Positions 52,873 to 61,062 of a stretch of 64,000 nt of DNA are shown here, one piece after another. The DNA lies in the NCBI RefSeq assembly GCF_037154085.1, contig NZ_JBANRM010000002.1:620001-684000 (forward strand), written 5' to 3'. Source of the DNA: Andeanibacterium fulvum (lineage in GTDB: Bacteria; Pseudomonadota; Alphaproteobacteria; Sphingomonadales; Sphingomonadaceae). The notes below the pieces were generated by a model. It was not told where the DNA came from. It made no database searches and saw only the letters and a list, made by a program, of their open reading frames with translations. The stretch's first letter is position 1. Every line of letters begins with the position of its first letter. Made by a program: the position numbers and the translations under genes.

Positions 52873-53924
52873 CCCGCGCTCCGGTCCACGCTGCGGCGGA
52901 AGGCGAAGAAATAGGCCAGCCAGAAAGTCATCATGCTGCCGCCGATGGCCAGCCGGGCACCCGTGTCGGTCACCAGCTGGCGGGCGAAGCTCTCCAGCAC
53001 GGCGGCCACCACCATCATCAGCACCACGCCTGCCATCACCTGCGCGGCGCGCTGCCCGGCGCTTGCGGCCGCTGCCATGACGGTTCGTTCGCCGGGAAAG
53101 GCCATGGAGCGGCCGATATGGAGGCCTGCCGCCCCCGCCAGCAGGATCGCGAACAGCTCGGTCGTGCCGTGGACCGAAAGCCAAGCGGCGAAGTCCAGCG
53201 TCAGCCCCTGTCCGTTGAACAGCCACAGCATCGCGCCGAGCGTCGCCAAATTCTGCATCAGCAGCATCAGGGACGGGATGCCGAAGGCAAAACCCAGCGC
53301 GAAGGCCAGGATCGCCACGCGCGCATTGTTGCTGAACAGCGCCGCCGAGAAGAGCGAGAGCCCGTCCGCGCTTTCCGCGCCGCTCAGCGATTTTTCCAGC
53401 ACCGCGCGCGATGCGCCGGGAATGCGGCTATCGGCAAATTCGGTAGGGACGAGCGAGTAATACCAGGCCTCGTCCCGCGCGCAGAGCAGCCAGCCGACCA
53501 CTGCGCCCGCCACCATCACCGCCAGCGCGACGCACAGTTCCAGCCACATCTCGCGGACCGAGGCGCTCCACCCGCCGCCGAAGAAGCGGCGCAGCCAGCC
53601 GATCAGCGAACTGCGCGGGCCATAGACCTGGAACCAGGCGCGCTGCACCAGCGATTCCAGATAGGCGAGCGTTGCCGCATCGAGCGACGTCTCGCGCGCG
53701 ATGGCGAGGCTGGAGGCAGCAGTGCGATAGAGCACGGGCAGGTCCAGCAGATCTTCGTCGGGCACCTTGCGCAGGCGCCCGCCTTCCATCCGCTTGAGGA
53801 TCGCCTCCAGCCGCTTCCAGTCCTGCTCGCGTTCCAGCCGGAACCGGTCGGACCGCAGGGCGGCCGCCTCGATATCGGGCAGTTCCTCGATCGGTTTCGA
53901 GCGGAAGAATTCGGTGATCGCCAT
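52869..53924 (-). CDS. Stage II sporulation protein M (SpoIIM) homologue
   Basis: A 351-residue membrane protein. A cytoplasmic helical N-terminal third (LEREQDWKRLEAILKRMEGG) is followed by LGWLRRFFGGGWSASVREMW-like sequence and five or six helices. These include NNARVAILAFALGFAFGIPSLMLLMQN, LSVHGTTELFAILLAGAAGLHIGR and the last LAYFFAFRRSVD. This is the SpoIIM domain without sporulation context. It recurs with RDD, DUF58 and MoxR. ATG at 53924 (MAITEFFRSKPIEEL) is preferred to a leader through repeat sequence. Confidence 0.88.
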   Translation of the reverse strand: MAITEFFRSKPIEELPDIEAAALRSDRFRLEREQDWKRLEAILKRMEGGRLRKVPDEDLLDLPVLYRTAASSLAIARETSLDAATLAYLESLVQRAWFQVYGPRSSLIGWLRRFFGGGWSASVREMWLELCVALAVMVAGAVVGWLLCARDEAWYYSLVPTEFADSRIPGASRAVLEKSLSGAESADGLSLFSAALFSNNARVAILAFALGFAFGIPSLMLLMQNLATLGAMLWLFNGQGLTLDFAAWLSVHGTTELFAILLAGAAGLHIGRSMAFPGERTVMAAAASAGQRAAQVMAGVVLMMVVAAVLESFARQLVTDTGARLAIGGSMMTFWLAYFFAFRRSVDRSAG

Positions 53925-53929
53925 TAGAG

Positions 53930-54067
53930 CCCCCTCCTCTTCAGAGGAGGGGGTTGGGGGTGGTGGCCCCGTGCGATGTCTCGCGTGAAGGGCAGGCACC
54001 ACCCCGCTGCGACTAGGGCCGGCTTTGCCGATCCAAGTCTCGCTGCCCCTCCTCTGAAGAGGAGGGG
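53930..54067. repeat. Two palindromes (CCCCTCCTCT/AGAGGAGGGG) inside the operon
   Basis: CCCCCTCCTCTtcAGAGGAGGGGG at 53930-53953 and CCCCTCCTCTgaAGAGGAGGGG at 54046-54067. They fill the only long gap (160 bases) of the MoxR operon, between DUF58 and SpoIIM, and their tight hairpins could shape the message. Confidence 0.8.
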
Positions 54068-54084
54068 ATGAGAGGAACGCCCCA

Positions 54085-55404
54085 TCATCCGATGCTCCCG
54101 GCGCGCTTGATGTCCAGATAACGGTCGATCAGCCGGTAGGTGATCGCCTGCCACGGCGCCTCGACCACATCGACATTCAGTTGCCGCAGCTTCTGCAGCA
54201 CGATGGCGCGCTGGCGGGCGAGCGTTCCGGCGGTCACAGCCACGGCGACATCGTTCACTGTCTCGGGATCGGCATCGGCAAGGCTGGCCAGTTCGGTGTC
54301 TTCCATGGTCACGAACAGCACCAGATGGCGCTCCACCAGGCGGCTGACGCTTTCCACCATCAGCTGCGCACTGGTAGGATCGGTGAAATCGGAAAACAGC
54401 ACGATCAGCGAGCGGCGCTTGAGCTGCGAGGCCAGTGTGGCCAGCGCGAGCGTGAAATTGGGCTCGGCCGCGTGATAATCGAGTTCCGCCGCCGCGCTCT
54501 GCAACCGGTGGAACTGGCGGCTGTCGGTGACGAAGGGCGTGAATAGTTCGGGCCGCTGGCCGAAGCCGAACAAAGCGACCTTGTCCCCGCCCTTGAGCGC
54601 GACATAGGCGGAAGTGAGCGCCGCCGAAACGGCACGGTCGATGCGGGGAAGCCCGTCCACCGGCTCGCACATCGCCTGCCCGCAATCGAAGGCGAACACG
54701 ATCTGGTTATTGCGCTCGCTCTCATTCTCGCGGGCATAGAGGCGCGTCTGGCGGGCGGAGCTTTTCCAGTCGATCCGGCGGCGATCCATGCCCGGCTCAT
54801 ATTCGCGCAGCGCCTCGAACTGAGTACCTTCGCCCCGGATACGCCGGGCGATCAGGCCGAACTGGGCATCGCGCAGATAGGTCTGCAGCGCGGGGGAACG
54901 GACCGGCGACAGGTCCGGCCAGATGCGGACCCGCGTATCGAGTTCGCGCGTGATCTGCCGATGAGCCAAGCCCAGCGGGCCGGGCCAGCGCAGCCATATG
55001 CGCGAAATCTCGCCGGTGCCGCGTCGCGCTGGAGTGAGCTGCACGCGTCCGGCATAAGTGCCGCTCGCGGGATCGGCCGACAGGCGCACTTGCGCCTTGC
55101 CGCCATCGCCCAGCCGGGGATCGAAGGACAGCGCGGCTTCGGGTGCACCGCCCATCGTGCGCCCTGCGATATCCGCCAGCACGGTGACGTCCAGCGCCTG
55201 CCCGATTTCCGCATCGACAGGCGCGATCACTCGCACATCCGTCAGCACGCCCGCCACCAGCCCGTCGAGCACCACCAGCACCAGCAGCGCGAAACACGCC
55301 GCCGGGGCGACGACCCACGCACTGGGCGCGCTGGATGCCACCAGCAGCGCAACAGGCGCGCCAAGGGCGGCAAGAGCCAGACTGCGGGCGGATGGGACGA
55401 TCAT
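54085..55404 (-). CDS. DUF58 domain protein
   Basis: A 439-residue protein. Two N-terminal helices (ALAALGAPVALLVASS, FALLVLVVLDGLVAGVL), a beta-rich segment, and the DUF58 signature YEPGMDRRRIDWKSSARQTRLYARENE (~residue 213). A von Willebrand A-like fold follows with a degenerate metal site (IVFAFDCGQAM) and ending with YLDIKRAGSIG. DUF58 proteins are the usual partners of MoxR ATPases. It starts four bases after the moxR gene stop. Confidence 0.9.
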   Translation of the reverse strand: MIVPSARSLALAALGAPVALLVASSAPSAWVVAPAACFALLVLVVLDGLVAGVLTDVRVIAPVDAEIGQALDVTVLADIAGRTMGGAPEAALSFDPRLGDGGKAQVRLSADPASGTYAGRVQLTPARRGTGEISRIWLRWPGPLGLAHRQITRELDTRVRIWPDLSPVRSPALQTYLRDAQFGLIARRIRGEGTQFEALREYEPGMDRRRIDWKSSARQTRLYARENESERNNQIVFAFDCGQAMCEPVDGLPRIDRAVSAALTSAYVALKGGDKVALFGFGQRPELFTPFVTDSRQFHRLQSAAAELDYHAAEPNFTLALATLASQLKRRSLIVLFSDFTDPTSAQLMVESVSRLVERHLVLFVTMEDTELASLADADPETVNDVAVAVTAGTLARQRAIVLQKLRQLNVDVVEAPWQAITYRLIDRYLDIKRAGSIG

Positions 55405-55408
55405 GCGA

Positions 55409-56371
55409 TCAGCGCGGCGCCTCGGTCTGTTCGACCAGCTGGGCGACGAGGTCCTCGATCTGACGGCCCTCGATCTCGGCCACGGGGGAGAGCAGCAGGC
55501 GGTGGCGCAGCACGGCGGTGGCCAATGCCTTCACATCGTCGGGCAGCACATAATCGCGGCCGGACAAGGCGGCGCGGGCGCGGGCGGCATTGGCCATCAG
55601 CACGGCCGCGCGAGGGGAGGCTCCGCTCGCCAGTTCGGCGGTCTCGCGCGTGGCGCGCACCAGCCGCACGATATAGTCGATTACTTCCTGCGCCAGCGTC
55701 ACGGTCTTGGCGGCACTGGCCACGGCATTGAGGGTCGCGGCATCGGTCACCCGCGAGACGCCGAAATCCGCCGGATGGGGCGGGCCGCTGCGCTCGCCGA
55801 AGCGGGCGACGATCGCGGCCTCTTCCTCGGCGCTGGGATAGGGGATCAGCAGCTTGAACAGGAAGCGGTCCAGCTGTGCCTCGGGCAGGGGATAGACGCC
55901 CTGATTCTCGATCGGGTTCTGGGTCGCCACCACCATGAAGTGATTGGGCAGTGCGTGGGTTTCGCCATCCAGCGTCACCCGGCGTTCCTGCATCGCTTCC
56001 AGCAGGGCGGCCTGCGTCTTGGGCGGGGTGCGGTTGATTTCGTCGGCCAGCAGCAATTCGCAGAAGATCGGCCCGCGCGTCAGAGTGAACTGGCTGGTCT
56101 GGAAGTTGAACAGGTTGGAGCCGAGAATATCGCCCGGCAGCAGGTCCGGCGTGAACTGGATGCGCCCGAAATCGAGGCCGAGCGTCTGGGCGAAGCATTG
56201 GGCCAGGAAGGTCTTGGCGGTTCCCGGCGGGCCTTCCAGCAGCACATGGCCCTGGCTGACCAGCGCGATCAGCAGATGCTCGATCGTGTCGTGCTGGCCC
56301 ACCACCGCCTTGGCCATTTCGGCGCGGATGGAGTCCGCCAGCGCGCGGACGTCTGCAAGCGTCGTGGTCAT
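55409..56371 (-). CDS. MoxR-family AAA+ ATPase
   Basis: A 320-residue cytoplasmic ATPase. Walker A LLEGPPGTAKTFLAQ (~residue 46), Walker B LLLADEINRTPPKTQAALLEAM, sensor FMVVATQNPIENQGVYPLPEAQLDRFLF, and a helical lid with GASPRAAVLMANAARARAALSGRDYVLPDDV. MoxR proteins act as chaperones for cofactor insertion or VWA-protein assembly. ATG at 56371 overlaps the DUF4350 gene stop by four bases; upstream frame is a shadow of it. Central gene of a seven-gene operon. Confidence 0.94.
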   Translation of the reverse strand: MTTTLADVRALADSIRAEMAKAVVGQHDTIEHLLIALVSQGHVLLEGPPGTAKTFLAQCFAQTLGLDFGRIQFTPDLLPGDILGSNLFNFQTSQFTLTRGPIFCELLLADEINRTPPKTQAALLEAMQERRVTLDGETHALPNHFMVVATQNPIENQGVYPLPEAQLDRFLFKLLIPYPSAEEEAAIVARFGERSGPPHPADFGVSRVTDAATLNAVASAAKTVTLAQEVIDYIVRLVRATRETAELASGASPRAAVLMANAARARAALSGRDYVLPDDVKALATAVLRHRLLLSPVAEIEGRQIEDLVAQLVEQTEAPR

Positions 56372-57687
56372 CGGGCAAGCTTCCTTTCGATGGTCTTCAG
56401 CGCATGCGCATGGCGCAGCAATTCGTGCGGCGTGCGCGCGGCGCGCAATGCCTCGGCATGGATAGTGAAATCGGCCGGTTCGATCCCGCGCCGTTGGAGC
56501 AGGCGGTCGATCTCGCTTTCCGTATGGCTCGCATCGCCGCCGGGCCTGATCCCCAGCAGATGCGCCACGCGGGCACGCAGGATCGCGGCATAAGGCGCGC
56601 CCAGCAGATAGAGGCGCTTGGAACGCTGGATCAGGGCTGCGCCATTGGTGGCCAGCTGCCGCTTGCCGAAAGCGAAGACGGGCATGGCGGCCACGGGCGG
56701 GCCGAAGCGCCGCAGTGCCCGCCACGCCACCACGATGGCGGCAATGATGAAGCACAGGGTCGCGGCCAGGAAGGGCGGAGTGAAGGCCAGGGTCAGCAGG
56801 TTGGGCTGCTGGCCCAGCCCGTTCAGCGTAAGGTCGAAGGCCACGGGCAGGTCGTAATCTTCCAGCGCGGCGCTTACGATGGTCAGCGCCAGCATCGCCC
56901 GGTCCCGGTCGGCAAGGGCGTAATTGTTCATCAGATCGGGCTCGGCCACGATCACGACCGGCCACAGGTCCTCATCGGCGCTGTCCTCGCTATTGGGCTC
57001 GATTTCGGCCCATGCGGACAGGTCGGGATAATAGCCGCCATCGTTCCAGAACCCCGCCAGCGTCCTGCCATCGGCGGCGCGCACCAGCGGGACCATGGCA
57101 TTGGAAGTCAGCGACTGGACCGATTGCGGATCGGGCAGGGTGCCGCGCTGGCCCAGCCCCTGCCAGGCGACAGGCGCGCCGGGCGCTCCCTTGCCGATCG
57201 AGGCTTTCATCATCCCCTTGGTGCCGATCTCTTCCGCCCATTCCGGGCTTTGTGCGCCGAACAGGAAGACCCAGCCATCCTCGGCCTTCACCCCGGCGGA
57301 TTTCGGCACGGGAAAGGCCTGCCATTTCGGCAGCACCAGCAGCGTCGGCCCGGTGCGGCGATGTTCGGAGATGATGAGGTTGATCTCTTCCGCATCGGCA
57401 TGGACCGGCGGGGTCAGCACCAGCAGGGCATCGGGATCGCGATTGGCGGGGTTGCGGATGAAGCTGACTTCATTGCCGCGCTTTTCCAGCAGTTCCGCCA
57501 GCGCGGAATAGCCGTTGATCCCGTCGCCCGCCGCATGGCCGCCGCCGTCATTGCCGGTATCGCCCATCGCGCCGGCACCCATGAAATAGAGCGCGGCGAT
57601 AAAGGCGAGGGCGCCGAACAGCAGCAGGCCGAGAACCGCCTTGCCCGAAAAGGGCGCGGGCGAAGCGGAGGCAGGCCCGGCGCTCAT
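56368..57687 (-). CDS. DUF4350 domain membrane protein
   Basis: A 439-residue protein anchored by an N-terminal helix (AVLGLLLFGALAFIAALYFMGAGA) and another near residue 305 (TLAFTPPFLAATLCFIIAAIVVAW). The extracytoplasmic part has GINGYSALAELLEKRGNEVSFIRNP, LLVLTPP and the GASSx-like binding-fold segments of the DUF4350/GATase-like family. A cytoplasmic tail ends the protein. This family recurs next to MoxR and DUF4129. Overlaps both neighbours by four bases. Confidence 0.85.
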   Translation of the reverse strand: MSAGPASASPAPFSGKAVLGLLLFGALAFIAALYFMGAGAMGDTGNDGGGHAAGDGINGYSALAELLEKRGNEVSFIRNPANRDPDALLVLTPPVHADAEEINLIISEHRRTGPTLLVLPKWQAFPVPKSAGVKAEDGWVFLFGAQSPEWAEEIGTKGMMKASIGKGAPGAPVAWQGLGQRGTLPDPQSVQSLTSNAMVPLVRAADGRTLAGFWNDGGYYPDLSAWAEIEPNSEDSADEDLWPVVIVAEPDLMNNYALADRDRAMLALTIVSAALEDYDLPVAFDLTLNGLGQQPNLLTLAFTPPFLAATLCFIIAAIVVAWRALRRFGPPVAAMPVFAFGKRQLATNGAALIQRSKRLYLLGAPYAAILRARVAHLLGIRPGGDASHTESEIDRLLQRRGIEPADFTIHAEALRAARTPHELLRHAHALKTIERKLAR

Positions 57688-58403
57688 GCCGGGGCCCGAC
57701 CGCGGAAATCGGCCAGTGCGAAATCGGCATAGGCAGCGCGGGCGGCCAGCCAGTCTTCCGATTCGAGGCGCCGCAAGGCGAACAGGCTGCGCTCCACCCG
57801 TTCGGCAATGATGGCAAAGGCGCGGCGGGCACTATCGGGCAGGGCGGGCAGGGCTGCGATCTCGCGCGCGGTGCTCGACGGTTCGAGCCAGTCCGGCCGG
57901 GCATCCGCGATCTGGCCGACGCTGCGCTGGAGCAGCAGGTGAGTCGCCTCGTCGAAACGGCCTTCCGCCGCCAGCCTGTCGGCATCTTCCAGCAGGGCGA
58001 GGGCTGCGCCGCGTTCCGGCACCCAGCCGTTATCGGTGGCCGCGATATCCTTTCGGCCAAACCGGATGCGCGCGACAGGCGCCAGCAGCCGCCACAGCAA
58101 CGCCAATACAGCCAGCGCGGCCAGCCCCAGCAGGACCCACTTGAACACCGGCCAGGACACGCCCAGCGCATCTGCCGCAGGACGCAACAGTTCGGCCAGC
58201 CATTTGAGAAAACGCACCAGCCAGTCAGGCGGCGGAGCCCGCTCGGGCATCTGCACCGGGGCGAACTGGATCTCGCCATTGGCGCGCACGGCTTCCCAAT
58301 CGCGCACCGCATCGGATGCGGACCCGGCAGCCGTCCCCCCAGCGATTTCGCCCGATGCCCTCGTCACGGGCCGAGTGGTGGCATGGCCGGGCGGGCCACG
58401 CAA
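57684..58403 (-). CDS. DUF4129 domain membrane protein
   Basis: A 239-residue protein, first gene of the operon. A short N-terminal soluble part precedes one helix (VFKWVLLGLAALAVLALLWRLLAPV, ~residue 85-110). The C-terminal DUF4129 domain has LLEDADRLAAEGRFDEATHLLLQRSVGQI and ARRAFAIIAERVERSLFALRRL. Transglutaminase-associated DUF4129 proteins are typical first members of this cluster. The exact start is uncertain; a start within the first 40 codons is also possible. 76 bases separate it from pheA. Confidence 0.82.
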   Translation of the reverse strand: MRGPPGHATTRPVTRASGEIAGGTAAGSASDAVRDWEAVRANGEIQFAPVQMPERAPPPDWLVRFLKWLAELLRPAADALGVSWPVFKWVLLGLAALAVLALLWRLLAPVARIRFGRKDIAATDNGWVPERGAALALLEDADRLAAEGRFDEATHLLLQRSVGQIADARPDWLEPSSTAREIAALPALPDSARRAFAIIAERVERSLFALRRLESEDWLAARAAYADFALADFRGRAPA

Positions 58404-58479
58404 GCAACGACTGGGGCCGATGCGGGATCAATGGGATAATGCGTATCGACCGGTCGATACGCCAGCCGGTGGGGGCAAC

Positions 58480-59373
58480 CTAGCCGCGTTCGCGGGCCAT
58501 GCGATAGCTGCCCAGCAGCCGCACTTCCTTGGAATGGAACTTCAGTTCTTCCAGCGCGCGGTCCACATTGGGCTCGCCCGGGCGGCCGACGATGTCGACG
58601 AAGAACATGGTCGCGGCGAAGCTGGCGCCCGCCTGATAGCTTTCCAGCTTGGTCATGTTCACGCCATTGGTCGCAAAGCCGCCCAGCGCCTTGTACAGGG
58701 CAGCGGGCACGTTCTTCACTTCGAAGACGAAGGTGGTCATCGCCGGTTCGTCTTCCAGCGTTGCCGGGTCGAGCGGCTCTTTCGCCAGCAGGACGAAACG
58801 CGTGGTGTTGTCATCCGCGTCGGCCACGCCTTCCGCCGCGATGGTCAGGCCATAAAGCTCGGCGGCGATCTTCGGGGCGATGGCACAGGCCTTGGGATCG
58901 CCCATTTCCTTCACATAGGCAGCCGCGCCCGCAGTATCGGCATAGGCCATCGGCACGATGTCGTGGCTGCGCAGATAATGGCGAGTCTGGCCCAGTGCCT
59001 GCGGGTGACTAAAGGCCGCCGTATAGGGGCCGGGGCCGATTCCCATCACCGTATACGTGATCGGCAGGAAATATTCCCCGACAATGGACAGCCCGCTTTC
59101 GGGCAGCAGGAAATGAATATCCGCCACGCGGCCATGCTGCGAATTCTCGATCGGGATGATCGCGGCCCCGGCGCGGCCGGCCTTCACTGCGTCCAGCGCG
59201 TCTTCGAAGCTGAAGCAGGGCAAAGGCAGGCATTCCGGCGCATATTCCAGCGCGGCGCGGTGGGAATTGGCGCCCGGAGCGCCCTGAAAGGCGATCGCGC
59301 GCGCGGGATCTTCGGCCGCCGAAGCGGTCATCTGCTCGACCAGGGCGAGCGCGGGGGCAGGGAAGCTGTGCAT
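58480..59373 (-). CDS. pheA: Prephenate dehydratase
   Basis: A 297-residue monofunctional enzyme that makes phenylpyruvate for phenylalanine. Catalytic domain opens AFQGAPGANSHRAALEY and has AIIPIENSQHGRVADIHFLL; the TRF motif lies in DDNTTRFVLLAKEP (~residue 187). A C-terminal ACT domain carries the Phe-binding LESY segment (MTKLESYQAG). No chorismate mutase domain. It uses the chorismate-derived pool supplied by aroC, encoded 26 kb away. Start MHSFPAPALALVEQ is 115 bases from the divergent cytochrome gene. Confidence 0.95.
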   Translation of the reverse strand: MHSFPAPALALVEQMTASAAEDPARAIAFQGAPGANSHRAALEYAPECLPLPCFSFEDALDAVKAGRAGAAIIPIENSQHGRVADIHFLLPESGLSIVGEYFLPITYTVMGIGPGPYTAAFSHPQALGQTRHYLRSHDIVPMAYADTAGAAAYVKEMGDPKACAIAPKIAAELYGLTIAAEGVADADDNTTRFVLLAKEPLDPATLEDEPAMTTFVFEVKNVPAALYKALGGFATNGVNMTKLESYQAGASFAATMFFVDIVGRPGEPNVDRALEELKFHSKEVRLLGSYRMARERG

Positions 59374-59488
59374 TGCGCCAAGCGCCTAAACGCAGTGGGC
59401 TGTGCGAACAAGTCACGTTGACACTTGCGAAGCGCGCGGGGGCTGACTAGAGCGGCGCCCAAACTCCAATCGCCCGGACAGATCACGG

Positions 59489-60121
59489 ATGACCGACCGT
59501 TTCAACACCTTTGCCGGATGGCTTCTCTTTTCAGGCATCGTGGCCCTTGGCCTTTCGATCCTGAGCGGCATGTATTTCCAGGCCGACAAGCACCACCGTC
59601 CGCACGAGATGGGCTTCCCGATCGCTGGCGTCGCGGAAGAAGGCGCGGGCTCCGGCCCGTCGCTCAACACCCTGCTTGCAGCAGCCGATCCCGCCAAGGG
59701 CGAGAAGATCTTCTCCAAGTGCGTTTCCTGCCACACGATCGATCAGGGCGCTGCCAACGGCATCGGCCCGAATCTCTTCGCTGTCGTGGGTGAAGGCATT
59801 GCCCAAGGCCGCGGCGGCTTCGCTTTCTCGAGCGCGCTTGCCGGTCATGGCGGCGAGTGGACCTTCGAAAACCTCGACGCATGGCTGAAGAGCCCGCGTG
59901 CCTTCGCCGATGGCACGAAGATGAGCTTCGCCGGCCTTTCCAACCCGGAAGACCGCGCCAACCTGATCGCGTTCCTCAACACCAAGGGTTCGAACCTGCC
60001 GCTTCCGGCTGCCGACGCTCCGGCCGAAGATGCCGCTGCTGCTCCGGCCGAAGGCGAAGCGCCTGCCGCCGAGGGTTCGGAAGCTCCGGCTGCTGCGGAA
60101 GCGACCCCGGCTGCCAAGTAA
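59489..60121 (+). CDS. Membrane-anchored c-type cytochrome (CycM/c552-like)
   Basis: A 210-residue cytochrome. A single N-terminal anchor (GWLLFSGIVALGLSILSGMYF) is followed by a class I haem domain: CVSCH (~residue 78) with GPNLFAVVGEGIAQGRGGFAFS and the distal Met in KMSFAGLSNPEDRANLIAFL. An Ala/Pro/Glu-rich tail of ~40 residues ends it. CycM-type proteins carry electrons from the bc1 complex to aa3 oxidase. It has its own terminator. Confidence 0.92.
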   Translation: MTDRFNTFAGWLLFSGIVALGLSILSGMYFQADKHHRPHEMGFPIAGVAEEGAGSGPSLNTLLAAADPAKGEKIFSKCVSCHTIDQGAANGIGPNLFAVVGEGIAQGRGGFAFSSALAGHGGEWTFENLDAWLKSPRAFADGTKMSFAGLSNPEDRANLIAFLNTKGSNLPLPAADAPAEDAAAAPAEGEAPAAEGSEAPAAAEATPAAK

Positions 60122-60144
60122 GGCTGCCGCATCAACCAAATTGA

Positions 60145-60174
60145 AAAGGGCGGGGTAATTCCCGCCCTTTTTGT
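60145..60174 (+). terminator. Terminator of the cytochrome c gene
   Basis: AAAAGGGCGGGGTAATTCCCGCCCTTTTTGTTT. Perfect seven-base stem GGGCGGG/CCCGCCC with a T-run, 24 bases after the stop. Confidence 0.92.
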
Positions 60175-60220
60175 TTGTCGTTCGGGTTGTTTACAGGGAC
60201 GGCTGACGGTGCTTGCCCAC

Positions 60221-60342
60221 TCGTCACCCCGAGCTTGGTTCAGCATCCCTCCTTGTTCTTCCGTCGTCCCGGGCTTGACCCGGGACCGCTGGCCAGCTTG
60301 AGCCAATAACGCCAGCGATCCCGGCGTTCGCCGGGATGACAA
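60221..60342. repeat. REP-like palindromes, two families
   Basis: TCGTCACCCCGAGCTTGGTTCAGC at 60221, then CGTCGTCCCGGGCTTGACCCGGGACC around 60262-60287, and GCGATCCCGGCGTTCGCCGGGATGAC at 60315-60340. Between cytochrome c and rlmE. Confidence 0.72.
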
Positions 60343-60399
60343 GTAGGTCCTTGGCTCAGTGGAACAGGGCCCACCCAAGTTCGGGGTTAAAGCGCCCCC

Positions 60400-61062
60400 T
60401 CAGCGCCCCTTGAAGCCCTGCGCGATCACGTACCATTCGGATGAGCCCTTGCGGCTCGCAGGCGGCTTGGCGTGCTTCACCGTGGCGAATTTCTGCTTGA
60501 GCAGGGTCAGCAGGTCCGGATCGGTACCGCCCGCAAACACCTTGGCCACGAAGGCGCCGCCCGGCGCCAGCGTCTGGATCGCGAAATCGGCGGCGGTTTC
60601 CACCAGCCCCATGGTGCGCAAATGGTCGGTCTGCTTGTGGCCCACCGTATTGGCGGCCATGTCCGACAGGACGAGGTCCGGCGCGCCGTCCAGGGCCGAT
60701 TCCAGTGCCTCGGGCGCCTCGTCGGCCATGAAGTCCATCTGGAAGATGGTCACGCCTTCGATCGGTTCGGTCGGCAGCAGGTCGATGCCCACGATGGCCG
60801 CGCGCGGGGCCACTTTGCGCACCACCTGGCTCCAGCCGCCCGGCGCGATGCCCAGGTCGACCACGCGCTGTGCGCCTTTCAGCAGGCCGAATTTCTCGTC
60901 CAGCTCGATCAGCTTGTAGGCCGCGCGGCTCCGATAGCCCTCGGCCTTGGCCTGCTTCACGTAAGGATCGTTCAGCTGGCGGGAGAGCCAGCGATTCGAC
61001 GAAGCCGTGCGGCCGCGTGCGGTCTTCACCCGCTTTTCTGGATTGCGTCCCGATCGGGTCAC
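60400..61062 (-). CDS. rlmE: 23S rRNA (uridine2552-2'-O)-methyltransferase
   Basis: A 220-residue SAM-dependent methyltransferase (FtsJ/RrmJ) that modifies 23S rRNA in the A-loop. Features are RAAYKLIELDEKFGLL, the SAM loop VVDLGIAPGGWSQVV (~residue 69), the acidic VGIDLLP, LSDMAANTVGHKQTDH with its catalytic Asp, and FVAKVFAGG with the catalytic Lys. Basic N-terminus (TRSGRNPEKRVKTARGR). Its start overlaps the Ppx/GppA gene stop by four bases, so they are coupled. Confidence 0.95.
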   Translation of the reverse strand: MTRSGRNPEKRVKTARGRTASSNRWLSRQLNDPYVKQAKAEGYRSRAAYKLIELDEKFGLLKGAQRVVDLGIAPGGWSQVVRKVAPRAAIVGIDLLPTEPIEGVTIFQMDFMADEAPEALESALDGAPDLVLSDMAANTVGHKQTDHLRTMGLVETAADFAIQTLAPGGAFVAKVFAGGTDPDLLTLLKQKFATVKHAKPPASRKGSSEWYVIAQGFKGR

